In this document: positions 43,723-52,943 of the stretch, piece after piece
Layout of the letters: each line of letters opens with the position of its first letter
Numbering within the stretch: the first letter of the stretch is position 1
From: Minisyncoccota bacterium
GTDB taxonomy: Bacteria > Verrucomicrobiota > Verrucomicrobiia > Methylacidiphilales > Verrucolacustridaceae
DNA length: 64,000 bases
Direction of reading: 5' to 3'
Assembly: GCA_030054195.1 (NCBI GenBank)
Contig: JASGCJ010000002.1
Location: 46,270-110,269, forward strand
Notes under the pieces: model-generated
What the model saw: the letters and a program-made list of their open reading frames with translations, nothing else
Told to the model about the DNA's origin: nothing
Databases searched by the model: none
Made by a program: the position numbers and the translations under genes

Positions 43723-45765
43723 TTAAGGCGTTTTGGCCTTTTTTTCTGACCCGTGCGGTATCGTTCCGCCTGCTTTTAACTTCGTCAACTTCTCCTCCAT
43801 CCACTTGGGGGCTTTCTGCTGTAATTCACTTCCAATGTGACGATGTAAAAACCTCTCTAAAGCCAACATGGCTGCTAACCGGTTGTCCGGTCTCGCAAAC
43901 CCATGCCCCTCATCTGCCGCGACCAAATACTCCACCGCCTGCCCACGCTTCCGATACGCCTCCACAATCTGATCCGACTCTGCCTGCTTCACCCGTGGAT
44001 CATTGGCCCCCTGCACCACCATCAAAGGCGCTTTCATTTTCTCCACCGAAAATAGGGGCGATTGCCGCCTCATCCTCACCTCATCCTCCGGATTTTTTGG
44101 ATCACCCACATAGTAGTCAAATTGTTGCCGGACCGACTCCCAATACGGCGGAATTGAATTCAAAAGGGTAAATAAATTCGACGGCCCCACAAAGGAGGCT
44201 CCCGCCGCATACACCTCAGGGGTAAAGGCCAACCCCGCCAACGCCGCATACCCTCCATAGCTCCCCCCATAAATCGCTACCCTCTTCGGATCTACCACAC
44301 CTTTTGCCACAAGATCCTTCACACCCCACGTCAAATCATCCTGCATCTTGTCCCCCCACTCATGCCGCCCCGCCGAATAAAACTTTTTCCCGTACCCCGT
44401 CGATTGCCGAAAGTTAGGCTGCAACACCGCCAAACCCCGATTCGCAAAAAATTGAGCCGTCCCATTGTAACCCCAGTAATCCCTCGCCCATGGTCCCCCG
44501 TGAGGCATCACCAACAACGGCAACTGTTTTGCCTCTACCCCATACGGTAGGGTTAAGTATCCAGGAATCTCCATCCCATCAGAGGACGGGTATCGCACCG
44601 GCATCATAGGAGCCAACTTCTCTTTAGGTAAATCGGGTCGCAAAACCCCAAAAAGCGAAACCTCCCGACTTTTCCGATCAAAAAGATAGTACGTTCCAGG
44701 ATCCATATCACCCGAAATCAAAACCAACCATCTTCCATCGTCCCCCGACATATCCGCTAAACCCACCTCCAGGTTCGGGAACTTCTTTTTCAGAAAAAGA
44801 AAATCCTCTTCAAACCCCTTATCCTTCCAGTAATTCCTTTTTCGATCATCGAAATACACCGTCCCTACCAACTCATCCGTTGCCTCCGAGAACGCTGCCC
44901 TCGATAAATCAACCCGCCCCAGTGGATCCGACTCTAACCGCGTCACCTTCCCACTCTTCGGATCCATTTCAGCCAAATAGGATAAATCCCCCTCTCCTAC
45001 ATTGGTTTCCAAATACAGCGTTCGTCCGCCTTTTCGAAAGGTAAATCCCCCCATCGCCTCCTGCCAACTCACTTTTAAAATCGGCTTCGACAACTTCTTC
45101 CCCTCCACCCGCATCAACTCCGTTCCTCCATCCTGAGTCATCCGCGTCGCCAAACGCAAATTCCCATCCAAATCGGCAACCAGATCCGCACAACCCTCCC
45201 GATTTTCCCACACAGGCGTCCGCTGCATGGTCGCAATATCCAATCGCTCGATGTCGAAGTACTTCTCATCCCTCTCATTCACCTGCAAAAGAGCCTCGTT
45301 CGGCTTACCCTTGGGTAACGCCATCACCATTGCCCTCGCTCCCTTGCGAATCGGTAACTCCTGAGCCACAGGTAAACCAGTCTGCGGATCTTCAGGTTCC
45401 GATAAATCCAAACGCCTTAAACGATAGTTTTCGTCCCCACCCGAATCTTGTGCCACCAACAGATAACGCGAATCCCGAGTCCAACTGAATCCTGCAGGAG
45501 GCCGACTCTTCTCCGCCGTCAAAGCCCTCGCTAATTCCAACTTCTCCCCCCACCTCACCAAATGCAGATTTAAAATGCCCTCCTTCTCCTTCAAAAAGGC
45601 GACCCACTGCCCGTCGGGTGAAAGCTGCGGACTCGCCAACGCAGGGTTACCAAAGAAAAGCTCCCGATCGATCAAATCTCTCGCCACCTTACTTTTTTCC
45701 CCACAAGAGACCGCAAAAATTAGAAATCCCAAACCCAATGCTTGGCTCATCCATGATTTCGACAT
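43723..45765 (-). CDS. S9-family prolyl oligopeptidase-like peptidase, exported
   Basis: 680 residues. The N-terminus 'LGFLIFAVSCGEKS' has a lipobox with Cys near residue 21, so a periplasmic lipoprotein is likely. A WD40-like beta-propeller (about 45-400, with 'SPDGQWVAFLKEKEG' and 'GFSWTRDSRYLLVAQDSGG') precedes an alpha/beta hydrolase domain. The catalytic Ser is in 'YGGSYGGYAAL', the Asp in 'GANDPRVKQAES' and the His in 'DEGHGFARP', all intact. It cleaves short peptides, as in acylaminoacyl peptidase-like S9C enzymes. Substrate unknown. It is 37 bp downstream of the TPR gene on the same strand. Confidence 0.92.
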   Translation of the reverse strand: MSKSWMSQALGLGFLIFAVSCGEKSKVARDLIDRELFFGNPALASPQLSPDGQWVAFLKEKEGILNLHLVRWGEKLELARALTAEKSRPPAGFSWTRDSRYLLVAQDSGGDENYRLRRLDLSEPEDPQTGLPVAQELPIRKGARAMVMALPKGKPNEALLQVNERDEKYFDIERLDIATMQRTPVWENREGCADLVADLDGNLRLATRMTQDGGTELMRVEGKKLSKPILKVSWQEAMGGFTFRKGGRTLYLETNVGEGDLSYLAEMDPKSGKVTRLESDPLGRVDLSRAAFSEATDELVGTVYFDDRKRNYWKDKGFEEDFLFLKKKFPNLEVGLADMSGDDGRWLVLISGDMDPGTYYLFDRKSREVSLFGVLRPDLPKEKLAPMMPVRYPSSDGMEIPGYLTLPYGVEAKQLPLLVMPHGGPWARDYWGYNGTAQFFANRGLAVLQPNFRQSTGYGKKFYSAGRHEWGDKMQDDLTWGVKDLVAKGVVDPKRVAIYGGSYGGYAALAGLAFTPEVYAAGASFVGPSNLFTLLNSIPPYWESVRQQFDYYVGDPKNPEDEVRMRRQSPLFSVEKMKAPLMVVQGANDPRVKQAESDQIVEAYRKRGQAVEYLVAADEGHGFARPDNRLAAMLALERFLHRHIGSELQQKAPKWMEEKLTKLKAGGTIPHGSEKKAKTP

Positions 45766-45802
45766 CCTCCACTTCTAAACCAGTTCCCTGCGCAACCCAA
45801 CC

Positions 45803-46936
45803 CTACAAACTCGCCTCCCGCGGTGTAGCCCGCGGAGCCCAATCATCCATCTCAGGTTTCTTATCTCGAAACAGTTCTAATTTTTTCTTTAACTCCTTTT
45901 TCTCTGATTCCACCGTACTCTTACTCAACGCCAACATCACCGTCTCCTGCGCTTTCCGAAAATCTCCCATCTCCGCGTAGCCCGAAGCTAAAATTCCATA
46001 CGTCTGAATCAGAGGCTCATCCTGAATCGCTCTCTTGGCCAAACTCACCGCCCCGGCTCCATCTCGAAACTCCAAAAAAGGACAGTTAGCCTTAGCCCAA
46101 GCCACTGTGATCCGATCCGTTGCCGTTTCAGGCAAAAGGCGCATCGCTCGACGCAAATCCGCCTTTGACCCAGACGGATCCCCCGTCTTCGCCAAACAGA
46201 ATGCTCTTCTTACTAAAACCCAGGCCGTTTCGGGAGCCTGATCCAGTACATTCGTGTATCGATCCATCGCCTCCTCATACTTCCCCTCTTTCTCCAACTC
46301 CAAACCCTCTAAGGCAGGCCCAAATTTTGACTGAGTTCGAAACGTCTCGACCGCCGTTTGTAATCGCCCCTTCTCCTCCGCATTCTCCACCTCGCGGATT
46401 CGCCCTAAAAGCAACTCCTGCGCCCGCAGATACTGCTCCGACTCCGCAAGACACGCCGCCTCCAGCAACACGTTGTCCGTCGTCCTGTCCAACTCAACCA
46501 ATTTTCGCGCCAATACCACAGCCGCCTTCGCATCTCGAAACTCCGCCAACGGGCCCGCCTTCGACCGTAGCGTAATCAAAAACTGTAGATCGTTCACGCC
46601 ATCCGACTTCTCCTTTGAAATTCCCAATGAAATCGCCTTGGCAAAATCCTGCTGAGCCGCCGTCTCATCCTCCAATTTGATTTCACAAAAGCCTCTTCGC
46701 AACCAGATCCACGGAATCTCTGGGGCTTTGACTAGTGCGGCTGTGTACAAATCTTTTGCAGGCCTCCACGCCTCCTGCTGCTCCGCTGCAAATCCCTGAA
46801 AAGCCATTCCCCTGCCCAACTTTACCTCTTCAGCCGCATCCAGCTTCACATCCTTCTTCTCTTCTTTGGAAGACTCCTCCGCCCACAACCCCGCCATTCC
46901 AAGAAAAACAACGATCGCATATCGAATATACTTCAC
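45803..46936 (-). CDS. Secreted tetratricopeptide-repeat protein
   Basis: 377 residues with a signal peptide (about 1-19, 'YAIVVFLGMAGLWAEES'). Two TPR-rich sections (about 45-190 and 205-345) each contain paired helices such as 'AWVLVRRAFCLAKTGDPSGS' and 'IWLRRGFCEIKLEDETAAQ'. The repeated halves look like an internal duplication. TPR proteins scaffold other proteins; the partner is unknown. It sits upstream of the S9 peptidase in the same direction and may be its helper or an independent gene. Confidence 0.7.
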   Translation of the reverse strand: MKYIRYAIVVFLGMAGLWAEESSKEEKKDVKLDAAEEVKLGRGMAFQGFAAEQQEAWRPAKDLYTAALVKAPEIPWIWLRRGFCEIKLEDETAAQQDFAKAISLGISKEKSDGVNDLQFLITLRSKAGPLAEFRDAKAAVVLARKLVELDRTTDNVLLEAACLAESEQYLRAQELLLGRIREVENAEEKGRLQTAVETFRTQSKFGPALEGLELEKEGKYEEAMDRYTNVLDQAPETAWVLVRRAFCLAKTGDPSGSKADLRRAMRLLPETATDRITVAWAKANCPFLEFRDGAGAVSLAKRAIQDEPLIQTYGILASGYAEMGDFRKAQETVMLALSKSTVESEKKELKKKLELFRDKKPEMDDWAPRATPREASL

Positions 46937-47049
46937 ACTCCTACTATAACGACTCTACCGATCCTATCCAGCTCGCCACATCGCCCAAATTCCTACCTTT
47001 CCCTAAAGCCAAAAAGCCCTTAATCCCTTATCTTCTCACCCAACAATCC

Positions 47050-47667
47050 ATGAAAGAACCTTTGACTTATACAGGCGGCCTCGCCGCTACCAACGCCTAC
47101 CTTCTCGACCTCAACAACCATCTCCTTGCCATCGATGCGCCCGAGGGCTTTCTCGATTTCCTTAAAACAAAAAAACTCAAACCTCACTCCCTCTTTATCA
47201 CCCACGGCCACTGGGATCATATCTGGGACGCCGCTGCTATCGCGGAGTGGGCCGCTTGCCCCGTCTACTACCATCCTGATACCGCCTTTCTCTGCCTCAA
47301 CCCCGACTCTATGCTGACCTTTGGTCTTCCTAAAAAACTGCAACCCATACGTGCGACTCAAACGATCGATGATCTTAATCCGCCCCCAGCCTCTTGGCCT
47401 AACTCACAACTTCTCCATGTTCCTGGACACTGCCCCGGCAGCCTCTGCCTCTACCTACCCCAATCGAACCAACTTTTTGGCGGGGATGTCCTCTTTGCCG
47501 ATGGAGTCGGCCGCTGGGACCTGCCCGGAGGAAGTCGAGACCTCCTGATCACAGGCATCCAAAAAAAGATTCTGCCCCTTCCCCAAAAAACCACTGTCTA
47601 TCCAGGCCACGGCCCCACCACTACCGTCGGTCGCGAAAAATCTTCAAACCCTTTTCTTCAAACTTAA
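47050..47667 (+). CDS. Metallo-beta-lactamase-fold hydrolase (glyoxalase II-like)
   Basis: 205 residues from ATG 47050; the upstream open frame is antisense to the TPR gene. The metal motif is H52-x-H54-x-D56-H57 ('ITHGHWDH'); further ligands are in 'HVPGHCPGSLCLY', 'LFGGDVLF' and 'VYPGHGPTTTVGREK'. This is the short glyoxalase II-type subfamily (YcbL-like) that hydrolyses thioesters, the exact substrate being open. It overlaps the convergent trpD stop by four bases. Confidence 0.87.
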   Translation: MKEPLTYTGGLAATNAYLLDLNNHLLAIDAPEGFLDFLKTKKLKPHSLFITHGHWDHIWDAAAIAEWAACPVYYHPDTAFLCLNPDSMLTFGLPKKLQPIRATQTIDDLNPPPASWPNSQLLHVPGHCPGSLCLYLPQSNQLFGGDVLFADGVGRWDLPGGSRDLLITGIQKKILPLPQKTTVYPGHGPTTTVGREKSSNPFLQT

Positions 47668-48662
47668 TCCCGACTCCACGTTCTCCATCTTTCTAACAGA
47701 GCCCGAGCACTCCCTTTGGCGATTGTTTCCTCCGCTACTTTTCGTCCCTCCACCCAATTCTTTGCGACTCCGCCAAGCCAAAGCAACGCCCCCGCATTCC
47801 AAACCACCGCTCCACGCACCGCCCGAGCCCCGTCTCCCGCCAAAACAGCCCGAATCTTGGCCGCACTCTCCTCTGCCTTCGGCGCCTCCAAATCCAACGA
47901 AGAACCCCAATCGCCAGAGGACGACTCCTCCATAAGATCAAATTTTTCCCCACCCTTTTTCCCCATCAATCGATTGCGGCCCAGGGGCGACAGTTCCCCT
48001 AAGGGAGCCCCTTTTTCATCTTCCCCATAAAGAATTGCATACGATTCCACCCCCAAACAATCCATTGCCTCTGCCAACTTGCCCATATCCTCCTCACGAA
48101 ACACACCCACCATCCTGATCTCAGGCCTCGCCGGATTTACAAGCGGCCCCAACAAGTGAAACGCAGTCCGCTTGCCCTGTGCCGACAATATTTTCCTCGC
48201 ACCTGCCACCCCACGAAACGCGGGATGAAAATCAGGAGCATACAAAAAGGCACATCCAACTTCCCCAAGACAACTCGCCAACTCCCCCGCATCCTTCGCC
48301 CCCCGAACTCCCAAAGCCGTCAACACATCCGCACTTCCGCTCGGTCGAGTGACCCCACGATTCCCATGCTTTGCGACTGGTAATCCAGCCGCCGCTGCCA
48401 CGATTCCTGCCGCCGTAGAAATATTCACAATTGGCCTTCCTCCTCCCCCCGTCCCACAACAATCCGCTAACCCCTTTCCGCCCCACCTCCCCGTCACCCC
48501 AGCCGACTTCGCCCTCGCCAAAAATGCTCGCGCCATTCCTGCCAACTCTCCCGCCGTCTCCCCCTTCTCAGCCCAGGCAGTCAAAAATGCCACCTTTACC
48601 TCATCCGAGGTTGTAAGATCGATCAATCCAGCAACCAGATCCTCCGTCTCCAATCCGCTCAT
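47664..48662 (-). CDS. trpD: Anthranilate phosphoribosyltransferase
   Basis: 332 residues from ATG 48662, which has GGGAGG about eight bases before it. An in-frame ATG at 48731 overlaps the pilT stop (ATGA) and would add 23 residues without family likeness. Visible are 'CCGTGGGGRPIVNISTAAG' (normally GTGGD), 'VAKHGNRGVTRPSGSADVL', 'LGPLVNPARP' and 'ESYAILYGEDEKG'. The enzyme adds phosphoribose from PRPP to anthranilate in tryptophan synthesis. It sits as third gene after two pilT-like genes rather than with trpE and trpG. Confidence 0.9.
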   Translation of the reverse strand: MSGLETEDLVAGLIDLTTSDEVKVAFLTAWAEKGETAGELAGMARAFLARAKSAGVTGRWGGKGLADCCGTGGGGRPIVNISTAAGIVAAAAGLPVAKHGNRGVTRPSGSADVLTALGVRGAKDAGELASCLGEVGCAFLYAPDFHPAFRGVAGARKILSAQGKRTAFHLLGPLVNPARPEIRMVGVFREEDMGKLAEAMDCLGVESYAILYGEDEKGAPLGELSPLGRNRLMGKKGGEKFDLMEESSSGDWGSSLDLEAPKAEESAAKIRAVLAGDGARAVRGAVVWNAGALLWLGGVAKNWVEGRKVAEETIAKGSARALLERWRTWSRD

Positions 48663-48727
48663 CTCCCGACCCTCCCGACAATGCTCCGTCGCCCGAGTTA
48701 AGGCCATCGGCGCTATACTCTCACAGC

Positions 48728-49807
48728 TCATCCAATTCCCGCGTCTTTCGACAACAACTCCTGAAACCGCAGTTTATCAATAGCCTTCATATACGCCTCC
48801 ATCGGAGAAATCCTTCCCGCCTTCAAATGCCCATCGATCGCATCATCCATCAACTGCATCCCCTCCGCTTTTCCCGTTTTCAATACGTCGTTCAACTTCA
48901 TCGTCGCCCCCTCACGGATAATCGAAGCCACCGCATTGTTCCCCACCAAGATTTCATTCACCGCGAGTCGTCCCCCACCATCTGATCGCTTCAACAACAG
49001 CTGCGCACAAACCGCCCGCAGGGAATTCGCTAACATCGTTCGAATCTGCTCCTGCTGGTTACTGGGAAATGCATCGATAATTCGATCCACCGTCTTCCTC
49101 GCATTGTTCGTGTGCAACGTTCCAAACACCAAAAGCCCCGTCTCTGCCGCTGTTAACGCCAACGCAATCGTCTCCAGATCCCGCATCTCACCCACCAACA
49201 CCACATCCGCATCCTCGCGCAAGGCGGCCTTCAGTCCGGTAGCGAAACTCGGCGTCTCGTTCGGAACCTCCCTCTGAGTTATCACCGATTTTTTATTTGG
49301 ATGCACAAACTCGATCGGCTCCTCGATCGTCACAATATGTCGCGAGTGATTCGTGTTAATCGAGTCCACCACAGCCGCTAACGTGGTTGATTTACCCGAA
49401 CCTGTCGGACCCGTCACTAGCACCAACCCAGATTTGTAATTTCCAAAACTCTCAATGATCGGGGGCACGCCCAACTCTTTCAGCGTCTTAATCTTAGTAG
49501 GAATGATTCGGAACACCGCGCCATATCCGTGCAACTGCTTGTAGAAGTTGCACCGGAACCGATTGTTCTCATCCATCTCATAGGCAAAATCCAGATCCCC
49601 CAACTCCACAAACTTTCTCCATGCAGGCGGTGAGCAGATCGGCTCGAGCAAACGGATCATCATCTCCCGAGTCAACGGCTCCTCCTGGATTTTAGACACC
49701 TCGCCGTGACGCCGGATCTTTGCTGGTTGCCCCTCTAACAAATGCAGATCGCTCCCCCCTTTCTCCACTAAGATAGAAAAAAGCTCGTCGATGAGATTTT
49801 TCATCAC
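48728..49807 (-). CDS. PilT-family type IV pilus retraction ATPase
   Basis: 359 residues. Walker A is 'GPTGSGKSTTLAAVVD' (about 128-143), the Asp/His boxes follow in 'TIEEPIEFVH', Walker B is 'VVLVGEMRDLETI' and 'TGLLVFGTLHTNNA' is the PilT His box. The length fits PilT/PilU. It drives pilus retraction as a cytoplasmic hexamer. Overlaps the next upstream ATPase (ATGA) and trpD. No pilin genes adjoin apart from the distant pseudopilin. Confidence 0.93.
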   Translation of the reverse strand: MMKNLIDELFSILVEKGGSDLHLLEGQPAKIRRHGEVSKIQEEPLTREMMIRLLEPICSPPAWRKFVELGDLDFAYEMDENNRFRCNFYKQLHGYGAVFRIIPTKIKTLKELGVPPIIESFGNYKSGLVLVTGPTGSGKSTTLAAVVDSINTNHSRHIVTIEEPIEFVHPNKKSVITQREVPNETPSFATGLKAALREDADVVLVGEMRDLETIALALTAAETGLLVFGTLHTNNARKTVDRIIDAFPSNQQEQIRTMLANSLRAVCAQLLLKRSDGGGRLAVNEILVGNNAVASIIREGATMKLNDVLKTGKAEGMQLMDDAIDGHLKAGRISPMEAYMKAIDKLRFQELLSKDAGIG

Positions 49808-51165
49808 AGTTGCCCCGCCAAGGCTGTCGCAAACATCTTTTTATTCTCGGCTCGGCGATACGCTTCCTCCCCCGTGATCAATCCCTTGTCCAGCAACTCC
49901 TGTAAACTGTCATCCATCAGCTTCATTCCTAATTTTTTCCCTGTCTGCATCACCCCGGGAAGCATAAACGTTTTCGCCTCCCGAATCAGATTTCCAACCG
50001 CAGGGTTGTTCACCAAAACCTCCAAGGCCAAAAGCCGACCATGCCCATCTTTCCTTGGAATCAACTGCTGACACACGATTCCCCGCAACGATTCACTCAC
50101 CATCGTGCGAATTTGCGCCTGCTGCTCAATCGGAAAAACGTCCAGCAAGCGATCCAATGTTCGAGCCGCCGTACTCGTGTGCAGGGTGCCCAACACCAAG
50201 TGCCCCGTTTCCGATGCGCTGATAGCGAGTGAGATTGTCTCCAAATCCCTCATCTCCCCCACCATGATCACGTCGGGGTCTTCCCGCAATGCCGCCCTCA
50301 ATGCGCTCGAAAAACTGGCCGAATTGGCTCCAATCTCTCGCTGGGAAACCTGACATCCCGCAGGATTAAAAACATACTCAATCGGATCCTCCAACGTAAT
50401 GATGTGATCCTTTCTCTCCCGGTTGATGTGGTCCACCATGGAAGCCAAGGTCGTCGATTTTCCGCTGCCCACAGCACCCGTCACCAACACCAGTCCGTTA
50501 TGATACCTCGTCAGCGTTTTAAGAACGGGTGGCAACGCCAACTCATCCATCGTACGAATCTTGTTTGAAATCACCCGAAAGACTGATTCCCACCCACGTC
50601 GCTGGCGTACCACACTGGTTCGAAACCGAGCCAACCCCTCTGCCTCGTAACAGTAATCCACCGACCCATGCTCCTCCACCTTCGTCACCTGCTTAGGCAA
50701 AAGGAAAGATCTCGCTAACTGCTCTGTCTCCTCCTTGGTTAAGTACCTCGCCCCCGGCCCCTCCAGAGGAGAAAGCTGCCCATGAATCCGAACCAACGCA
50801 GGAGCGTCAGGTCCCAAATGCAAATCACTCGCCCCCATCTCCACCGCACGCTCCAAATACGCGCGCACCACACTGCTGTCCTGCGCCTCCCCGCCCCCAC
50901 CCGCCTGCGCGATCAAATCCCGCAACATCTGCACCTGCTCTCCGGGCAGTAACTGCTGCTCCTCCATTAAATCTAACGCAGCGACTTGCGGATTGGCCGT
51001 AATCACAACCCTCACCTGATTTGCCTGCTCGGGTTTGATCCAACCCTGCTCCAGACTGGTTGTCAGTACATAGTCGTTATAGGCCGCACTCATCAGTTCG
51101 TCCCAAAGCATCCCCTGCTTCTCCTTTTCGATCAATCGTAACCAAGCATTTCCCCTGCCCGCCAA
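49804..51165 (-). CDS. PilT-family ATPase with extended N-terminus
   Basis: 453 residues. The N-terminal 90 residues are an extra helical domain before a PilT core; 'LLPGEQVQMLRDLIAQAGGG' falls there, resembling the MshEN/GspE-type N-terminal domain. Walker A is 'GAVGSGKSTTLASMVD', Walker B is 'VIMVGEMRDLETISLAI', and the His box is 'TGHLVLGTLHTSTA'. It probably partners the next ATPase in pilus retraction (PilT/PilU-like pair). The start is 25 bp from the divergent polX. Confidence 0.88.
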   Translation of the reverse strand: MAGRGNAWLRLIEKEKQGMLWDELMSAAYNDYVLTTSLEQGWIKPEQANQVRVVITANPQVAALDLMEEQQLLPGEQVQMLRDLIAQAGGGGEAQDSSVVRAYLERAVEMGASDLHLGPDAPALVRIHGQLSPLEGPGARYLTKEETEQLARSFLLPKQVTKVEEHGSVDYCYEAEGLARFRTSVVRQRRGWESVFRVISNKIRTMDELALPPVLKTLTRYHNGLVLVTGAVGSGKSTTLASMVDHINRERKDHIITLEDPIEYVFNPAGCQVSQREIGANSASFSSALRAALREDPDVIMVGEMRDLETISLAISASETGHLVLGTLHTSTAARTLDRLLDVFPIEQQAQIRTMVSESLRGIVCQQLIPRKDGHGRLLALEVLVNNPAVGNLIREAKTFMLPGVMQTGKKLGMKLMDDSLQELLDKGLITGEEAYRRAENKKMFATALAGQL

Positions 51166-51190
51166 GCGGATTTGTGGATAACTTCATCTT

Positions 51191-52900
51191 ATGAACAAGG
51201 ACCAAGTCGCGGCCTCTCTTCGGGAAATCGGCACGATTCTTGAGCTCAATGGCGAAAATCCATTCAAATGCCGGGCGTATCTCAATGCTGCTAGGACTCT
51301 TGAAACTTCCCCAACCGATCTCACCGAACTCGTTCGAACCGATCGCCTTGGCGAGCTTCCAGGAATCGGCGATGCCCTCCGCGAAAAAATTACCACTCTC
51401 GTCAATACAGGAAAACTCCCCTACCTCGAAGAACTCCGGACCACTATCCCGTCCGGTCTTCTCTCTCTTCTCGATCTTCCAGGCCTAGGCCCGAAAAAAC
51501 TCCGTATCCTGCGGGATCAACTTAAGATCGAGTCGATCGAAGCCCTAACGAAAGCCTGCCAAGACGGTCGGCTTGCCTCTCTGGACGGGTTCGGCGAAAA
51601 AACCGCCACAAACCTTCTCGACTCCATCCAACGTCGCGCCACCTACAGTAAACTCCATCGCTTAGGCACTGCCCTGCCCGCTGCCCAAGCCCTTCTGAAT
51701 CACCTCCGGGAATGCCCATCCGTCAGCCAAGCCGAAATCGCAGGGAGCCTTCGCCGCGGAAAGGAGATTGTCAAAGACCTCGATCTGATCGCCTCCTCCA
51801 ATAAACCCAAGGAGGTCATGAAAGCTTTTATCTCCGCCCCCAACGTGGAAAAAGTCATCGCCCACGGCGAAACCAAATCCAGCGTCATCCTCGCAGGAGG
51901 CATCCCTTGCGATCTCCGTGTCGTCCCTCCTGAGGTTTGGCCGACCGCCTTGGCCCACTTCACGGGATCCAAAGAGCACAATATCGCACTCCGCCAACGG
52001 GCCATCGACCGCGGTCTTCACCTCAGCGAATGGGGCCTTCTAAAAGGAAAATCCAAGACCCCCCTAAAACTCAAAGACGAAAAGGATCTCCACAAAGCGT
52101 TGGGTCTCGCCTTTATTCCTCCCGAACTCCGTGAAGACAGCGGAGAAATCGCTGCGGCCGAAAAAGACGAACTACCCGATCTTCTGACGCGCGACCAGAT
52201 CCGCGGATGCCTCCACAATCACACTTTGGCCAGCGACGGGCAGGATACTCTCGCCGCCATGGCACAAGCCGCCGCCGAGCTTGGACTCGAGTGGCTTGGC
52301 ATCGCGGATCACTCCAAATCCTCTTTCCAAGCTAACGGCCTTGATGTCAAACGCCTCGAAAAACAAATCGAAGAGATTCAATCCCTCAACTCGAAAAAAC
52401 CCAAGTGCACTCTCCTATCCGGTACGGAGTGCGACATTCTCAAAGGAGGAAAGCTCGATTTTCCCGACTCTCTACTCAAGGAACTGGATTACGTAGTGGC
52501 CTCGGTTCACTCCGGATTCACTTCCGATGAAAAGGAAATGACCGATCGCATCCTCCGAGCTATCGAAAACCCCCACGTCACCTGCCTGGGGCATCTAACG
52601 GGCAGGCTTCTTCTCGAGCGCGAGGCCTACCCCGTCAACATTCCTAAAATTCTTGATGCTGCCGCGGCCAACGGAACTTGGATTGAACTGAATGCCAACC
52701 CGTGGCGTCTCGATCTTGATTGGCGCTGGTGGCACAAGGCTCGCGACCTAGGAATTCTTTGCTGCATCAATCCCGACGCCCATAAAACATCCCACCTCCG
52801 CTTTCTCGATTTCGGAGTCACACTTGCCCGCAAAGGTTGGCTCCGTGCCCAAGACGTCGTCAACACCCGCACCCTAGCCCAACTTCGCAAACTGCTGTAA
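51191..52900 (+). CDS. polX: DNA polymerase/3'-5' exonuclease PolX
   Basis: 569 residues. Helix-hairpin-helix repeats (about 20-140, 'RLGELPGIGDALREKI', 'DLPGLGPKKLRIL') precede the family-X polymerase core with 'GSLRRGKEIVKDLDLIA' (active-site acids). A C-terminal PHP domain (about 335-569) begins 'LHNHTLASDGQDTLAAM' and has 'GTECDILKGG' and 'INPDAHKT'. PolX fills short gaps in base excision repair, and the PHP domain carries the Mn-dependent exonuclease. Domain order and length are typical of bacterial PolX. Confidence 0.96.
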   Translation: MNKDQVAASLREIGTILELNGENPFKCRAYLNAARTLETSPTDLTELVRTDRLGELPGIGDALREKITTLVNTGKLPYLEELRTTIPSGLLSLLDLPGLGPKKLRILRDQLKIESIEALTKACQDGRLASLDGFGEKTATNLLDSIQRRATYSKLHRLGTALPAAQALLNHLRECPSVSQAEIAGSLRRGKEIVKDLDLIASSNKPKEVMKAFISAPNVEKVIAHGETKSSVILAGGIPCDLRVVPPEVWPTALAHFTGSKEHNIALRQRAIDRGLHLSEWGLLKGKSKTPLKLKDEKDLHKALGLAFIPPELREDSGEIAAAEKDELPDLLTRDQIRGCLHNHTLASDGQDTLAAMAQAAAELGLEWLGIADHSKSSFQANGLDVKRLEKQIEEIQSLNSKKPKCTLLSGTECDILKGGKLDFPDSLLKELDYVVASVHSGFTSDEKEMTDRILRAIENPHVTCLGHLTGRLLLEREAYPVNIPKILDAAAANGTWIELNANPWRLDLDWRWWHKARDLGILCCINPDAHKTSHLRFLDFGVTLARKGWLRAQDVVNTRTLAQLRKLL

Positions 52901-52943
52901 CTCCCATTTGCGGTTTTAGCGACGTACCTTATCCTTAGCTTTC

